A DNA stretch of 37,044 bases from Ruminococcoides sp052118065 (GTDB taxonomy: Bacteria > Bacillota > Clostridia > Oscillospirales > Acutalibacteraceae). The notes under the pieces are model-generated. The model searched no databases. It was not told the origin of the DNA and saw only the letters and a list, made by a program, of their open reading frames with translations. Shown here piece after piece: positions 1 to 8,728 of the stretch; the first letter of the stretch is position 1, and every line of letters begins with the position of its first letter. The position numbers and the translations under genes were made by a program. The stretch is taken from assembly GCA_052118065.1 (NCBI GenBank), contig JBQKHY010000024.1, forward strand, positions 1 through 37,044. Reading direction: 5' to 3'.

Positions 1-130
1 GATGCTCTTTTTGTCATGCCATTTTTACGATTCCAATACGATCTAAAGGATTTTTTTGATTAATTCAAAATATCTTCATTATAGCCTTGACTTTTAATAG
101 TTAGTCTTTATTAATGTTATATATAAACTG

Positions 131-154
131 CAACCACCTAATAATAGGTGGTTG
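131..154 (-). terminator. Intrinsic terminator of the LRR protein gene
   Basis: A perfect 10-bp stem (131-140 with 145-154) closes a 4-nt loop about 50 bp past the stop of the LRR gene on the minus strand. The tract after the stem on that strand is only partly T-rich, so it may be a weak terminator or work in both directions. Nothing recognisable was seen in 1-130. Confidence 0.6.
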
Positions 155-204
155 CCTCTCCTCTATTTAGTTATAACATACATATTTTTAATTTACAAGT
201 GGAT

Positions 205-1494
205 TTATTTTACTACAACTTTGCACTTTGCATAGACCTTGCTATTACTCTTTGCACTAACTGTAACATAGCAAGTACCTTTTTTCTTACCGGTAACTTT
301 GCCCTTACTATTAACTGTAACAACCTTTGAATTAGATGTTTTGTACTTTACACTGCTACTAACTTTACCGTTCTTATAGTAAACATAACCTTTAATCTGA
401 GCAGTTTTACCTTTCTTAACTGAAAGTGACTTAGCATTTAATCCAACTGCTGATTTAGCACCGTTATAAGCCACTGTAGCTTTTAATAAGTTAGTTTCGG
501 TAGATTTATAAATCTTATTCCATTGTTTCTTAGAACCATCATAAAAGACAACTCTCAGTTTGTTACATTTATAGAAAGACTCAGATGAAACAACAGTAAC
601 ACTCTTTGGAATTACGATAGTTTCAAGGTTGGTACAATAAGCAAAATTATTTTGTTCAATCCATTTTATTGACTTTGACAATGTAACTGACTTAAGATTT
701 TTACAGTACATAAATGATGCAACACCCATTTGCTTTACAGTAGATGGAATTGTAAACCTTGTATTCTTCTTACCGGGAGCATATTGAAGAAGATACTTCT
801 TACCTGCCCTATATAACACATTATTATCAGAAACAAAGTACTTGTTGTTCTTGTCAACAGTAATCATAGTTAAGTTAGGGCAACTAAAAGCACCATCACC
901 GATTTTATACACTTGCTTAGGGATATTAAAACTCTTTAAATTTGTACAACCAAAGAATACATCACTGTCAATATTCATTTTTATATTACTATTAGGAATT
1001 GTTACTTTAGAAAGTTTGTTACAATTCATAAAAGCAAAACTTTGAATAGATGTTAAATTTTTTGGTAATGAAATGTTAGTTAGCTTTCTGCAATTTGCAA
1101 ATGAAAGAAAACCTACTGATGATACACTACCGGCTATTTTCACAGTAGCTAAGTTTGCACAATTCATAAAAGCAAGACTACCTATATTCTTCACACCATT
1201 TTCAATAACAACAGTCTTGATTTTAGTTGCATAATTTTTCCATGGTGTATTAGGTGTAACCTTAAAAACATCATCATAATCATCATAACCATCAGGGTCA
1301 TCAACATCGTAACTATAATCAGCCATTTTACCATTGCCTGATATTGTCAGTGTACCATTCTTATCATTAAATGACCACTTACAATTTAGTGAATTACCTG
1401 ATTTTTCATTGGTTGTATCTGCCGATACTGTAGCAACATAAAATGCACTAACCATCATCAATACTGATAAAATAATACTTATCATTTTTTTCAT
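205..1494 (-). CDS. Secreted BspA-type leucine-rich-repeat protein with C-terminal Ig-like (Big_2) domain
   Basis: Predicted exported surface protein of 429 aa. Residues 1-25 form a signal peptide (basic MKKM start, hydrophobic core, VSA cleavage context). Residues about 75-340 are repeated LRR_5/BspA-type units with recurring 'F..C.NL..V.IP' patterns. Residues about 350-429 resemble a bacterial Ig-like Big_2 domain (SLSVKKGKTAQIKG, then VTGKKKGTCYVTVSA), common in Clostridia surface proteins. There is no LPXTG motif and no dockerin, so anchoring is unclear. The ATG is preceded by GGAAAGGAAG at good spacing. It is monocistronic, with a hairpin downstream. The ligand cannot be read from the sequence. 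In the 5' region, a short hairpin (ACTACT/AGTAGT near 1545-1562) may lie in the leader. Confidence 0.85.
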   Translation of the reverse strand: MKKMISIILSVLMMVSAFYVATVSADTTNEKSGNSLNCKWSFNDKNGTLTISGNGKMADYSYDVDDPDGYDDYDDVFKVTPNTPWKNYATKIKTVVIENGVKNIGSLAFMNCANLATVKIAGSVSSVGFLSFANCRKLTNISLPKNLTSIQSFAFMNCNKLSKVTIPNSNIKMNIDSDVFFGCTNLKSFNIPKQVYKIGDGAFSCPNLTMITVDKNNKYFVSDNNVLYRAGKKYLLQYAPGKKNTRFTIPSTVKQMGVASFMYCKNLKSVTLSKSIKWIEQNNFAYCTNLETIVIPKSVTVVSSESFYKCNKLRVVFYDGSKKQWNKIYKSTETNLLKATVAYNGAKSAVGLNAKSLSVKKGKTAQIKGYVYYKNGKVSSSVKYKTSNSKVVTVNSKGKVTGKKKGTCYVTVSAKSNSKVYAKCKVVVK

Positions 1495-1690
1495 AAGTCA
1501 TCTTCCTTTCCTATTTATATTTTTAGGGTATTCTATTTGCAACACTACTAAACGGTAGTAGTATTTCCTTTCCATCATCCTTTCTTTTTTATTAAACACC
1601 CATTATGCTCTTCTATATATAACACTTTTTAAGTATTAAAAAGGTTACACAATTTCCAAAAATTATTAAAAATATTATAAGTAAAGGAAA

Positions 1691-1714
1691 AAGCCTTCCT
1701 AAATAGGAAGGCTT
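1691..1714 (-). terminator. Strong intrinsic terminator ending the aspS-gatCAB operon
   Basis: A perfect 10-bp stem (1691-1700 with 1705-1714) with a 4-nt loop. On the minus strand it is followed by a T run just after GGC. It lies 10 bp past the lipoprotein stop and is the first clear terminator in the run that begins at aspS. Confidence 0.85.
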
Positions 1715-1724
1715 AAACTTAAAA

Positions 1725-2237
1725 TCAATATTTAGTTGCGTTAATAATTTGGCTTGTAACATTTTGGTCAGTATCTGCAATTGTAAGTAAAGTATTATCT
1801 ACTTGTTCTACAACTGCTGAATTCTGCCACAATTTATCATAGTTACTACCTTTTTCTTCGTCAAACTTTGAGTAGTTCATTGAACGGGCATCTTCAATAA
1901 CCTTTTTGGCATTTTTATCAGTATCAAAAACATAATATATAGCAACATCTCTATTGTTTACATTTACCTTTACTGCTGACTTTAAGCCATCATAAGGGAA
2001 GATTTTCAGCTTATTCTCATCAGTCACAATTTCCATCTTAAAATTAAGAGAAGAAACATTTTCAAGTGCTGACTTAAACTCATCAGCTGACAAAGATTTT
2101 TTGCTAGGCAATGTTGTTGTAGTTACAATCTTACTACTGTTATTACTGCCGGAACTTGTACTGTCCTTGCTGTCACAACCACAAAATAAAACTGCTACAC
2201 ACAATGCCAATGCAAAAAGTGACAATATTTTTTTCAT
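1725..2237 (-). CDS. Small putative lipoprotein, last gene of the gatCAB operon
   Basis: An unrecognised 170-aa protein. The N-terminus is a lipoprotein signal: MKK, a hydrophobic stretch, then F-C-G-C with Cys21 as the likely lipidated residue. A Ser/Thr/Lys-rich linker (residues 22-50) leads to a compact domain of about 120 aa. Start choice: an upstream GTG at 2246 is in frame, but its bases are part of the AGGTG ribosome site lying 6 nt before the ATG at 2237, so the ATG is preferred. The gene starts 15 nt after the gatB stop, before the shared terminator. It is therefore probably co-transcribed with the tRNA amidation genes, though nothing suggests a shared function. The FCGC lipobox is not ideal. 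Confidence 0.75.
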   Translation of the reverse strand: MKKILSLFALALCVAVLFCGCDSKDSTSSGSNNSSKIVTTTTLPSKKSLSADEFKSALENVSSLNFKMEIVTDENKLKIFPYDGLKSAVKVNVNNRDVAIYYVFDTDKNAKKVIEDARSMNYSKFDEEKGSNYDKLWQNSAVVEQVDNTLLTIADTDQNVTSQIINATKY

Positions 2238-2252
2238 TAATATCACCTAGAA

Positions 2253-3665
2253 TCAGCTAATCATTGACTTGATCTTTTCAAGAACATCCTGAGCATTTGC
2301 TTTGCCCTTACTGTTCTTCATTACATAACCCATACAAGCCATAATTGCCTTTTCTTTACCCTGCTTATACTGTTCAACAGCCTTAGGGTTTGCCTCAATA
2401 GCCTGACGACAAAGGTCATCAACAAAGCTATCGTCAAGACCTGCCATATCTTCTTCACTGATATATTCTGTACAAGGCTTACCACTTTCAAGCATTTTAT
2501 CAAGTGTTGACTTAGCAAGGTTGTTCTGTACCTTACCGGCTTCAATTAACTTACATAGTTCGTTAAGTTGTTCAGGTGTAGTCTTAACATCAAATGCTTC
2601 TTTGTCTTCTTCTGTCTGTAGAATACGGAACATTTGACCTATAATAAAGTTACTTGCAGTCTTTGGCTTTTTAAGGTCAGTAATAGCTTTGTCAAAATAT
2701 TCAGAAATATTTCTATATTTAGTTAGAAGTTGAGCATCCTTTTCAGGAACACCATATTCACTAACATATCTCTTGTACTTTTCTGTTGGAAGTTCAGGTA
2801 GCGTACTCTTGATTTCTTCTACTTCTTCATCTGAAACACAGATTGTAACAAGGTCAGGATCTCTAAAGTAACGGTAGTCATGAGCATCTTCCTTACTTCT
2901 CATAGAAGATGTAGTGTTAGTAGCATCATCATATCTTAATGTTTCCTGTACTACCTTACCACCGTTTTCAATTAAATCAACTTGTCTTTCATATTCATAC
3001 TCCATAGCCTTCATAATGTTGCTTATAGAGTTCATATTCTTGATTTCTGTACGAGTACCTAGCTTTTCGCTACCCTCAGGACGAACAGAAATATTAACAT
3101 CACAACGCATTGAACCTTCCTGCATACGACAGTCAGAAATACCAATGTAACGCATAACCTGTTGTAGCTTTTCTACATATTCTCTTGCTTCATCAATAGA
3201 ACGAATGTCCGGTTCAGAAACAATTTCGATTAGTGGAACGCCACCTCTGTTATAGTCAACATATGTGTCACCATGGCTATGGATAAGTTTACCGGCATCT
3301 TCTTCAATATGAATATGATGAAGTCTGATTTTCTTACCACTTGAAAGTTCAACATAACCACCAATAGTTAGTGGAGCATATAGCTGACTAATCTGGTATG
3401 CTTTTGAAAGGTCAGGATAGCAATAGTTCTTTCTATCCATTTTTGAAATGTTGGCAATCTTACCATGTGTAGCAAGACCAGCCTTGATACCATATTCAAC
3501 AACCTTTTTGTTTAGCTTAGGAAGTGTACCCGGTAGTCCAATACAAACAGGACAACAATGGCTATTAGGAGCACCACCAAAAGCAGTTGAACAAGAACAG
3601 AAAATCTTTGTATCTGTTGCAAGTTCAATGTGGGTTTCAAAACCTGCTACTAATTCATATTTCAT
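2253..3665 (-). CDS. gatB: Asp-tRNA(Asn)/Glu-tRNA(Gln) amidotransferase subunit B
   Basis: GatB activates mischarged Glu-tRNA(Gln) or Asp-tRNA(Asn) with ATP for amidation by GatA-derived ammonia. It has 470 aa, normal for the family. The N-terminal half has the opening GFETHIEL, the Cys-rich metal-site region (CSCSTAFGG...CCPVC) and the kinase core (DRKNYCYPDLSKAYQISQ; NRGGVPLIEIVSEPD; DVNISVRP). The last ~150 aa form the tRNA-binding GatB/YqeY tail. The start ATG overlaps the gatA stop as ATGA, which indicates translational coupling. It sits in the order aspS-gatC-gatA-gatB. Confidence 0.97.
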   Translation of the reverse strand: MKYELVAGFETHIELATDTKIFCSCSTAFGGAPNSHCCPVCIGLPGTLPKLNKKVVEYGIKAGLATHGKIANISKMDRKNYCYPDLSKAYQISQLYAPLTIGGYVELSSGKKIRLHHIHIEEDAGKLIHSHGDTYVDYNRGGVPLIEIVSEPDIRSIDEAREYVEKLQQVMRYIGISDCRMQEGSMRCDVNISVRPEGSEKLGTRTEIKNMNSISNIMKAMEYEYERQVDLIENGGKVVQETLRYDDATNTTSSMRSKEDAHDYRYFRDPDLVTICVSDEEVEEIKSTLPELPTEKYKRYVSEYGVPEKDAQLLTKYRNISEYFDKAITDLKKPKTASNFIIGQMFRILQTEEDKEAFDVKTTPEQLNELCKLIEAGKVQNNLAKSTLDKMLESGKPCTEYISEEDMAGLDDSFVDDLCRQAIEANPKAVEQYKQGKEKAIMACMGYVMKNSKGKANAQDVLEKIKSMIS

Positions 3666-5119
3666 AGCTTAACACCCCACTTTGTATCTTTAAAGTTTTC
3701 AGGACAAGCCTGTTCATATTTATATGCAACATTAAGGATTTTGCCTTCCTTAAATTTATCACCGATAATCTGCATACCGATTGGCATACCATTTTTGTTG
3801 AAGCCACAAGGAACAGAAACTGATGGTAGACCTGCAATATTGATAGGTACTGTACAAATATCTGTTAGGTATGTTTCAACAGGATCGGAAGTAGCTTCAC
3901 CTGACTTAAATGCAGTCATAGGAACTGTTGGTGCAAGAATAACATCAACATTCTTAAATGCATCATCAAAAGCCTTAATGATAGTACCTCTTAGGTTCTG
4001 AGCTTTCTTATAATAAGCATCATAATAACCGGCAGAAAGTACATAAGTACCAAGAAGAATTCTTCTCTTAACTTCTTCACCAAAACCTTCACTTCTGGTT
4101 TTGCAAATCATATCATGGATGCCTTCATAATGTTCAGTCTTGTAACCATAACGGATACCATCATATCTACCTAAGTTTGAAGATGCTTCTGCACAAGCTA
4201 GAATATAATAAACAGGAAGTGCAAATTTTAGTGCAGGTAAATCGAAGTAAACAATTTCAGCACCCATTTCTTCATACTTCTTAGCGGCTTCTAGCACAGC
4301 TTCCTTAACATCTTCACGAACACCCTCTAGGTATTCTCTGGCAATACCAATCTTCATACCCTTAATGTCATTGTTAAGAGTATCATAAGTTGGTTCTCCT
4401 TGTCTACCTTCACAAGTAGAGTCGTTCTCGTCATATTCGGAAATAACATCATAAACAAGAGATGCATCTTCTACTGTTTTTGTGATAGGTCCAATCTGGT
4501 CAAGGCTACTTGCATAAGCAACAAGACCATATCTTGAAACTGCACCATATGTTGGCTTTAGACCAACAATGCCACAGAATGATGCAGGTTGACGAATACT
4601 ACCACCTGTATCTGAACCTAAACCAAAGGCAGCAATATCACCACCAACTGCTGATGCAACACCACCTGATGAACCACCGGCTACATGGTCGGTATTAAAT
4701 GGGTTTGTTGCACCACCAAAGCAAGAAGTTTCGCAAGAAGAACCCATAGCAAATTCATCCATGTTTGTTTTACCAAGTAGGATTGCATTGTTTTTCTTTA
4801 GGATTTCCCAAACTTTTGCATCATAAATTGGTTTATAGCCTTTTAAAATTTTACTGCAACAAGTTGTTTCGATACCATTTGTAGAAATGTTATCCTTTAG
4901 TGTCATTGGAACACCCTCAAGAGGAAGTAGCTTTTCACCTCTCTTGATTTTTTCATCAACTTGTTTTGCTTGTTCAAGGGCAACCTCGGGTGTAACTGTA
5001 ACATAAGCATTAAGTTCACCGTTAGCCTCTTCAATAGCTTTTAAATACTTTTCTGTAAGTTCAACACAGCTAATCTCTCCGTTTTGGAGCATAGACTGTA
5101 TCTTTTCAATATATCCCAT
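3662..5119 (-). CDS. gatA: Asp-tRNA(Asn)/Glu-tRNA(Gln) amidotransferase subunit A
   Basis: GatA is the amidase-signature glutaminase that supplies ammonia to GatB. The protein has 485 aa. Visible are the catalytic Lys in TLKDNIS, the Gly/Ser-rich AGGSSGGVA segment and the DTGGSIRQPA segment holding the Ser-cisSer-Lys triad, then GLKPTYG. Start choice: a TTG at 5131 is in frame, but it lies at the edge of the GGAGGA ribosome site (5124-5129), 4 nt before the ATG at 5119, so the ATG is the likely start. It is 15 nt downstream of gatC and overlaps gatB by 4 nt. Confidence 0.97.
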   Translation of the reverse strand: MGYIEKIQSMLQNGEISCVELTEKYLKAIEEANGELNAYVTVTPEVALEQAKQVDEKIKRGEKLLPLEGVPMTLKDNISTNGIETTCCSKILKGYKPIYDAKVWEILKKNNAILLGKTNMDEFAMGSSCETSCFGGATNPFNTDHVAGGSSGGVASAVGGDIAAFGLGSDTGGSIRQPASFCGIVGLKPTYGAVSRYGLVAYASSLDQIGPITKTVEDASLVYDVISEYDENDSTCEGRQGEPTYDTLNNDIKGMKIGIAREYLEGVREDVKEAVLEAAKKYEEMGAEIVYFDLPALKFALPVYYILACAEASSNLGRYDGIRYGYKTEHYEGIHDMICKTRSEGFGEEVKRRILLGTYVLSAGYYDAYYKKAQNLRGTIIKAFDDAFKNVDVILAPTVPMTAFKSGEATSDPVETYLTDICTVPINIAGLPSVSVPCGFNKNGMPIGMQIIGDKFKEGKILNVAYKYEQACPENFKDTKWGVKL

Positions 5120-5134
5120 ATTTTCCTCCAAAAC

Positions 5135-5413
5135 TTAAGCGTGATTTCTTACAAGGAAGTGGTCTTCCCCTTGTTCAGGAGCATTCTTTAGAATTTCCTC
5201 TGTTGGCAAAGATGGCTTTACCACATCTTCACGAAAAACATTGGAAAGGTTATTAATATTGTCAAACTCTACACCCTCAGTATCAGCATTGTTGATTGTA
5301 TCTGCAAAAGAAACAATCTCTTGCATTGACTCTGTAAGGCTGTCCATTTCTTCCTCAGGAACAAATAGCTTTGAAAGTAGTGCAATGTTTTCTACATCTT
5401 CTCTGGTAATCAT
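5135..5413 (-). CDS. gatC: Asp-tRNA(Asn)/Glu-tRNA(Gln) amidotransferase subunit C
   Basis: GatC (92 aa) is the small belt subunit that joins GatA and GatB. The family pattern is visible: a starting helix MITREDVENIALLSKL, an acidic E-rich turn, the QEIVSFADTIN helix, the FREDVVKPSL segment and the end APEQGEDHFLVRN. ATG start with a GAGGGTG ribosome site. It lies 16 nt after aspS and 15 nt before gatA. Confidence 0.95.
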   Translation of the reverse strand: MITREDVENIALLSKLFVPEEEMDSLTESMQEIVSFADTINNADTEGVEFDNINNLSNVFREDVVKPSLPTEEILKNAPEQGEDHFLVRNHA

Positions 5414-5429
5414 CTTGTCACCCTCTAAT

Positions 5430-7175
5430 TTATCTTAACTTAATATGAACTTCTCTTAACTGTTGTTCAGTAACTTCACCCGGGCTACCAAGTAGTAAGT
5501 CCTGAGCATTACTATTCATAGGGAATGCAATAACTTCACGGATATTTTCTTCCTCTGTAAGTAGCATAATCATTCTGTCAACACCCGGTGCCATACCTGC
5601 ATGTGGTGGAGCACCGTACTGGAATGCATTGTATAGTGAGCTGAACTTTGACTTTAGATCATCTTCGCTATAACCTGCCATATCAAATGCCTTAACCATA
5701 ATATCTAGGTCATGGTTACGAACTGCACCGGAAGAAAGTTCAACACCGTTACAAACAATATCATACTGATATGCAAGAATTTCTGTTGGGTCTTGATTCT
5801 GTAGTGCATCCATACCACCCTGTGGCATTGAGAATGGGTTATGAGTAAATGCTAGGTGACCGTTTTCGTCATATTCAAACATTGGGAAGTCAACAATAAA
5901 GCACATTTCAAACTTACTCTTATCGATTAAGTCCAGTCTGTTTGCAACTTCTGTACGAATTTGACCTGCAAGAACAGGAGCTTGATCAGGAGTATCGGCA
6001 ATAAAGTAAATAACATCTCCTGCTTTACTACCGTTTCTCTTAATTAGTTCTTCTCTGTCACCGGGCTTTAGGAACTTATCAATAGGACCGTCAAATGTTA
6101 AATCATCATTAACCTTAACATAGCCCAGACCCTTCATACCGATTGAAAGAGCAAATTCTTCCATTCTCTTGAACCACTTTTTGCTCTGCTTTGCACAGTC
6201 AGGAACATTGATAGAACGAACTGTCTTTTTACGGAATGGAGCAAAGTCTGTTTCTTCAAACATATCAGAAATTTCTACAATAAGTAGTGGGTTTCTTAGG
6301 TCAGGCTTATCTGAACCATACTTTAGCATTGATTCCTTATATGGAATTCTCTTAAATGGTGGTTTGCTAACTTCCTTATCACTGAACTTCTTGAATGTAT
6401 CATAAAGAACTTCCTCAGCAACTGCAAAAACATCTTCCTGAGTAGCAAAAGCCATTTCAAAGTCCAGCTGATAGAATTCACCGGGAGAACGGTCTGCTCT
6501 TGCATCTTCATCTCTAAAGCAAGGTGCAATCTGGAAGTATTTATCAAAGCCTGAAACCATTAGTAACTGCTTGAAAATCTGTGGAGCCTGAGGTAAAGCA
6601 TAGAACTTACCCTTATGCTTTCTTGATGGGATTAGGTAGTCTCTTGCACCTTCAGGTGAAGATGTTGAAAGAATTGGAGTTTGCATTTCCAAAAATCCCA
6701 TTTCATTCATTTTACTTCTTAGGTAGCTGATAATCTGACTTCTTAGTACAATGTTGTTATGAACCTTAGGGTTTCTAAGGTCTAGGAATCTGTACTTTAG
6801 TCTTACATCTTCAGAAGTATTTGTTGAAGTCATAACTTCAAAAGGTAGGTTGTTCTTACACTTACCAAGAACCTTAATGTCCTCTGTGTGTACTTCAACA
6901 TAACCTGTTGCAATCTTCTTATTGATTGTGTCTTCATCTCTCTTAACTACTTTACCTGAAAGAGTAACAGTACATTCTCTGTTAATATCTTTTAGGATTT
7001 CGTCATTGTGAACAACAACCTGAAGAACACCGTAGTGATCACGAATATCAAGGAACATAACACCACCGTGGTCACGGATATTTTCTACCCAACCTGCTAC
7101 ACGGACAGTATCTCCTATATTACTTTCTCTTAATTCGCCACAAGTAACTGTGCGATAAATATTTTCTCTAACCAT
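5430..7175 (-). CDS. aspS: Aspartyl-tRNA synthetase (bacterial type, possibly non-discriminating)
   Basis: A class II synthetase that charges tRNA with aspartate; 581 aa, normal for bacterial AspRS. Order: OB-fold anticodon domain (VAGWVENIRDHGGVMFLDIRD), catalytic core with motif 2 (CFRDEDARADRSPGEFYQLDFEMAF), GAD insertion (about 290-420), and motif 3 near the C-terminus (GAPPHAGMAPGVDRMIMLL). Start choice: an in-frame ATG at 7220 would sit almost at the expected transcription start, while the ATG at 7175 has AAAGGAAAG upstream, so 7175 is preferred. It heads the gatCAB operon. His36 in RDHGG is the residue found in AspRS that also charge tRNA(Asn), where discriminating enzymes such as E. 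coli's have Leu. Dual specificity is inferred. Confidence 0.97.
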   Translation of the reverse strand: MVRENIYRTVTCGELRESNIGDTVRVAGWVENIRDHGGVMFLDIRDHYGVLQVVVHNDEILKDINRECTVTLSGKVVKRDEDTINKKIATGYVEVHTEDIKVLGKCKNNLPFEVMTSTNTSEDVRLKYRFLDLRNPKVHNNIVLRSQIISYLRSKMNEMGFLEMQTPILSTSSPEGARDYLIPSRKHKGKFYALPQAPQIFKQLLMVSGFDKYFQIAPCFRDEDARADRSPGEFYQLDFEMAFATQEDVFAVAEEVLYDTFKKFSDKEVSKPPFKRIPYKESMLKYGSDKPDLRNPLLIVEISDMFEETDFAPFRKKTVRSINVPDCAKQSKKWFKRMEEFALSIGMKGLGYVKVNDDLTFDGPIDKFLKPGDREELIKRNGSKAGDVIYFIADTPDQAPVLAGQIRTEVANRLDLIDKSKFEMCFIVDFPMFEYDENGHLAFTHNPFSMPQGGMDALQNQDPTEILAYQYDIVCNGVELSSGAVRNHDLDIMVKAFDMAGYSEDDLKSKFSSLYNAFQYGAPPHAGMAPGVDRMIMLLTEEENIREVIAFPMNSNAQDLLLGSPGEVTEQQLREVHIKLR

Positions 7176-7228
7176 TTCTACTTTCCTTTCCAGAAATGTT
7201 TTGGGCATACTATGACCCATAATGAAAT

Positions 7229-7257
7229 ATTATAACATAGACAACAGTATCTTTCAA
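7229..7257 (-). promoter_or_regulatory. Sigma-A promoter of the aspS-gatCAB operon
   Basis: On the minus strand, TTGAAA (7252-7257), a 17-nt spacer and TATAAT (7229-7234). The predicted start of transcription near 7222 leaves a ~45-nt leader before the ATG at 7175. Confidence 0.8.
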
Positions 7258-7320
7258 TATTTTATAGAAAGAATTTCCCTAGATTTTCATAATATTTGTA
7301 AATTTATTTCTGCTAATTTT

Positions 7321-7884
7321 TTATTTAGAAATATTTTTATACTTGATAATAGCATCAAGGTTATCAACAATAAAGTGTTGTGCATTTAAATTATATAGCA
7401 CAGCCTCATAAGGTCCATATTGACTTACTCTTTGTTCCCTAATTATACCCATGTTAATGCCATTTTCAGTGGGTAATTTTCTTTTCTTTCCACTACTACT
7501 TATATCATTGTACAAAATCTCAATACTTACAAGCCATTCGGTAATACTACTAAGTTTCAATTGCATTACATAATTTGAGTCAACAAGAGAATTTAATCTT
7601 TTGCAAATTTCCGAAATAGTAATCGGTGTTTCAGAAAATTCAAATTTTTCCAATTGTTCTTGTGATACTGTAAAGGGAACTTTATCAGGCATATCTAATT
7701 GGAATTTTCCTTTATTTCTAACAATATCACCTAGTATATTTGCCACATAAAATAGACATCTTGTAACCTCAATATTATTAACTACATCATTATCTGCAAC
7801 TTTCTGATTATTTATAGGATTCTCACCATTTGCTAGTTTTTCAATATACATTTTAGCTTTAGTAATCTTCTCTATTTCATCCAC
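7321..7884 (-). CDS. Uncharacterised conserved-looking protein
   Basis: I do not recognise this protein (187 aa). It has no signal peptide, membrane segment or known catalytic motif. It is mostly helical at the N-terminus (DEIEKITKAKMYIEKLANGENPIN), with a following segment VTRCLFYVANILGDIV and a C-terminal stretch ending in DNLDAIIKYK. Start choice: two GTG codons are possible, 7893 and 7884. AGAAGG lies 8 nt before the second and overlaps the first, so 7884 is preferred. A promoter-like pair lies upstream: TTGTGC at 7946-7951, 17 nt, then TAAAAT at 7923-7928. No clear terminator was seen before the aspS promoter. The size and composition suggest a cytosolic protein. Confidence 0.7.
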   Translation of the reverse strand: MDEIEKITKAKMYIEKLANGENPINNQKVADNDVVNNIEVTRCLFYVANILGDIVRNKGKFQLDMPDKVPFTVSQEQLEKFEFSETPITISEICKRLNSLVDSNYVMQLKLSSITEWLVSIEILYNDISSSGKKRKLPTENGINMGIIREQRVSQYGPYEAVLYNLNAQHFIVDNLDAIIKYKNISK

Positions 7885-7970
7885 CCTAATCACCTTCTAA
7901 ATTGAAAATTAACTATACATTTATTTTACCATATTCAATATATTAGCACAATAAAATATAATATAAAAAA

Positions 7971-7997
7971 GGTGTTTCAACAAAAGATTGAAACACC
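7971..7997 (-). terminator. Intrinsic terminator of the 8013-8522 gene
   Basis: A perfect 10-bp stem (7971-7980 with 7988-7997) with a 7-nt loop, followed on the minus strand by six T and an A/T tract. It is 16 bp past the stop of the small membrane protein gene. Confidence 0.9.
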
Positions 7998-8012
7998 CTT
8001 AAGAAATAACAA

Positions 8013-8522
8013 TTATTTATTTTTGATACTATGAAGTAATTTGATAATTTCGGCAAAGCCAAGCATAAACATACCACCGATAAAGCTTACACCCCACCAA
8101 GCAATGGCAATGGCAAAACTGAAAGAATATGTATCGTCAACAATATCTTTAGTATAACCCATCACAAAACCGAGAATTGCACCAACAATAAAAATTGCAT
8201 ATGCAATACCTGTAAACACAGAGGCAATTTTGTTTTTATTATCATTTTCATTGATTGATGCCATATTATTCTGATTAGCATACTTTAAGATTTCAGCATA
8301 CTCCTCATCAGTAACGGAAATAGGAATTTTTCTAAAATATTTTCCTTGCTGAGTTACTTGGTCATATTCATACTCAGGATATTTTTCACTCCAAGCAGGA
8401 TTTTCAGAATATTCTTTATCATAAAGTCCCAAGTCATTAAGAACTTTTGCTTTTTCCATATTCATATTGTATTCGGCTTGTATTTTCTGTTGATTAATAA
8501 ATTCTTGTACCCTTTGATTCAT
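8013..8522 (-). CDS. Small membrane protein with cytosolic helical N-terminus
   Basis: An unrecognised 169-aa protein. Residues 1-98 are polar and Gln/Glu/Tyr-rich and probably soluble. Residues about 100-122 (VFTGIAYAIFIVGAILGF) and 133-157 are two membrane helices, followed by a basic tail (KLLHSIKNK). There is no signal peptide. The ATG has GGGGAGAAG upstream. It is a single-gene unit with a strong promoter and its own terminator. Function unknown. Confidence 0.75.
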   Translation of the reverse strand: MNQRVQEFINQQKIQAEYNMNMEKAKVLNDLGLYDKEYSENPAWSEKYPEYEYDQVTQQGKYFRKIPISVTDEEYAEILKYANQNNMASINENDNKNKIASVFTGIAYAIFIVGAILGFVMGYTKDIVDDTYSFSFAIAIAWWGVSFIGGMFMLGFAEIIKLLHSIKNK

Positions 8523-8571
8523 TCTACTTCTCCCCTAATTTGCAACAATTATGTTTTACTTTACAATCATT

Positions 8572-8600
8572 ACTATATCATCATCAGACTATTTTGTCAA
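8572..8600 (-). promoter_or_regulatory. Near-consensus sigma-A promoter of the membrane protein gene
   Basis: On the minus strand, TTGACA (8595-8600), 17 nt, TATAGT (8572-8577), about 50 nt before the start codon at 8522. Confidence 0.8.
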
Positions 8601-8678
8601 TTTTTGTTTAAACAGTTCATAAATTAGACTATATATGAAACCGATTAATTATCAAAATAGAAATTAAAACAAAAAATC

Positions 8679-8705
8679 GAGGACATCTCAAAAAGAGATG
8701 CCCTC
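8679..8705 (-). terminator. Intrinsic terminator of the amylase operon
   Basis: An 11-bp stem with one G-U pair (8679-8689 with 8695-8705) and a 5-nt loop, followed by a T-rich tract on the minus strand. It lies 23 bp past the amylase stop. Confidence 0.9.
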
Positions 8706-8728
8706 AAAAAGGAGTTGATTATTCTAAA

